NCBI GenBank assembly: GCA_031285085.1
Contig: JAITWW010000031.1
Location: forward strand, 1-14,770
Direction of reading: 5' to 3'
DNA length: 14,770 nucleotides
Source: Candidatus Methanofilum arcanum
GTDB taxonomy: Archaea; Halobacteriota; Methanomicrobia; Methanomicrobiales; Methanospirillaceae
The translations under genes and the position numbers were made by a program. Position 1 is the stretch's first letter. The number at the start of each line of letters is the position of its first letter. This document shows positions 14,001-14,770 of this stretch, one piece after another. The notes beneath the pieces are model-generated. The model saw only the letters and a list, made by a program, of their open reading frames with translations. It did not search any database and was not told where the DNA came from.

Positions 14001-14008
14001 AAATATAA
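14001..14008 (+). promoter_or_regulatory. TATA box of the membrane OB-fold gene
   Basis: AAATATAA centred about 27 nt upstream of the ATG at 14031, with no ribosome binding site between them. This is the geometry of a leaderless archaeal transcript, so the gene can be transcribed independently of fdhC. Confidence 0.45.
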
Positions 14009-14030
14009 AGACTCTAGCAGACCTATATGC

Positions 14031-14522
14031 ATGAAAATAGGTGATTATAACGCTAGACCATCATTACTCCACTATGGAGTAGTGGCTTTTTTTTCATGTG
14101 TTCTTTTAGTTTATGTTTTTTCAACAGGAAATTGGAAAACATTTCTTCTCTGTATACCTCTTATTGTGGCCATGCTTGCCATCCCTATGGGTTTGAATTA
14201 TCTGAGTCAGCGGGAGTACGCAAACATACTACCATATTATAAGGAACATGCACGTTCTGTTAAGATTCGTGAGATCAATGAACGTATGATCTCAACACCA
14301 ATCCGCTTAGAAGGTATTGTCGAGCAGGTTCGGTTTAAATCAATTAATCGTCCTCATTTTATCATCGCGGATCGGACGGGCTCAATTACAGTAAAGATGT
14401 TCACAAGTCCAGGAACTGAGATCCATGTAAATGATCGCGTAGTTGTGTACGGCCAAGTTATTCACAGATATATTGCAGTTGGTGATCCTGTCGTGAATGG
14501 CGTCTCTATAGAGACTTTTTAA
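14031..14522 (+). CDS. Two-helix membrane protein with C-terminal OB-fold-like domain
   Basis: A 163-residue protein whose function I do not recognise. Residues 14-31 and about 37-55 are hydrophobic (GVVAFFSCVLLVYVF; FLLCIPLIVAMLAIPMGLNY), giving two membrane helices with both ends on one side, followed by a basic linker YKEHARSVKIREINERM. Residues 90-160 read PIRLEGIVEQVRFKSINRPH, FIIADRTGSITVKMF and VNDRVVVYGQVIHRYIAVGD. This is the strand pattern of an OB fold like that of archaeal RPA or tRNA anticodon-binding domains ('v.G.V......f.i.D.tG.i.v...g......g..v.v.G'). OB folds on membrane anchors also occur in NfeD-type proteins, so binding of protein or lipid partners is as possible as nucleic acid. 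It lies 52 nt after fdhC. The start ATG is chosen because it gives the typical TATA spacing. Confidence 0.75.
   Translation: MKIGDYNARPSLLHYGVVAFFSCVLLVYVFSTGNWKTFLLCIPLIVAMLAIPMGLNYLSQREYANILPYYKEHARSVKIREINERMISTPIRLEGIVEQVRFKSINRPHFIIADRTGSITVKMFTSPGTEIHVNDRVVVYGQVIHRYIAVGDPVVNGVSIETF
14502..14520 (+). terminator. Hairpin plus T-run at the end of the OB-fold gene
   Basis: The 14-bp perfect palindrome GTCTCTATAGAGAC (14502-14515) is followed directly by TTTTT and overlaps the last codons and stop of the gene. It has the shape of an intrinsic terminator; in archaea the T-run alone can suffice. Confidence 0.45.
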
Positions 14523-14560
14523 GCTTCTCCAAACACGGTGAGAACGCCTCGCCTTGAGAG

Positions 14561-14620
14561 TAACCAGGGGGTAGCAAATACGCAAATGGATAATCAGGGG
14601 GCACCCAGTACGCAAATGAA
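14561..14620. repeat. Two 30-bp tandem repeats
   Basis: Units 14561-14590 and 14591-14620 share TAAYCAGGGGG at the start and TACGCAAATGRA at the end, in exact 30-nt register; a third unit begins TAACC at 14621 and passes into the hairpin repeat copy D. TACGCAAATGAATAACC is the part that also ends copies B and C (on the other strand), so the repeat tail has been duplicated here. Confidence 0.65.
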
Positions 14621-14770
14621 TAACCATTCGACGGGTGAGGGAGCGAAGCGAGCACACCCCAAGTGCTTTTACTCAATTTTTCCCCAACTCGCCAGGCACG
14701 GCGAGGACGCGCCTCCCTTGAAGCCATCCTCCTTCGTCAGATGGCTTGAGAGGGATCAAACTGCCGTTCT
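14607..14770 (-). repeat. Dispersed hairpin repeat, copy D (inverted, runs off the window)
   Basis: The reverse complement matches copy C at 478-643. The first 95 nt in repeat orientation (14770 down to 14676) differ from copy C at one visible position. The 27-nt hairpin lies at 14633-14659 with arms GGGTG/CACCC. The copy reaches the window edge, so its full length is unknown. Confidence 0.8.

Overview
The window looks like the chromosome of a formate-using, hydrogenotrophic methanogenic archaeon, most likely Methanomicrobiales. Support comes from an FdhC-type formate channel, three genes known essentially only from methanogens (DUF1890, DUF1894 and methanogenesis marker protein 12), AT-rich archaeal TATA-like boxes and several genes that could be leaderless. 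Genus cannot be decided from the sequence alone.

Layout. (1) Positions 1-985 are a decayed repeat cluster: several copies of a dispersed repeat with a conserved 27-nt hairpin, followed by a possible transposase remnant. A closely related copy lies inverted at the right edge (14607-14770), so the whole window sits between two inverted copies. (2) Positions 943-3769 are an accessory island, all on the minus strand: a Fic-domain protein, a PemK/MazF-type toxin coupled by an 8-nt overlap to a YwgA/Panacea-like protein (a candidate new toxin-antitoxin pair), and a Phd-type antitoxin whose PIN (VapC) toxin survives only as a fragment. (3) Positions 4094-5761 hold a decayed secreted zinc-metallopeptidase-like gene: signal peptide, glycine/aspartate-rich repeats broken by frameshifts, then a long intact frame with an HELTH motif. 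(4) Positions 5762-6914 are about 1.1 kb without a convincing gene, carrying two identical 30-bp perfect palindromes 105 bp apart.

(5) Positions 6915-9260 carry conserved methanogen genes: DUF1890 and DUF1894, overlapping by 13 nt on the plus strand, converging on minus-strand marker protein 12, an AhpD/CMD-like protein without the CxxC pair, and a 41-residue desulforedoxin-like protein too short for most gene callers. (6) Positions 9744-12518 hold argininosuccinate synthase (argG), converging on a MutY-like glycosylase without Fe-S cysteines, then a zinc-ribbon/helix-turn-helix protein. (7) Positions 13118-14522 hold fdhC followed by a two-helix membrane protein with a C-terminal OB-fold-like domain; no formate dehydrogenase genes are nearby.

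The right half (6915-14522) reads as stable core genome: methanogenesis-associated proteins, formate uptake, arginine biosynthesis and DNA repair. The left half reads as a graveyard and nursery of mobile and toxin-type modules. The observations most worth following are the MazF/YwgA-like pair, the twin palindromes, the hairpin repeat family with compensatory changes, and the membrane-anchored OB-fold protein beside fdhC.
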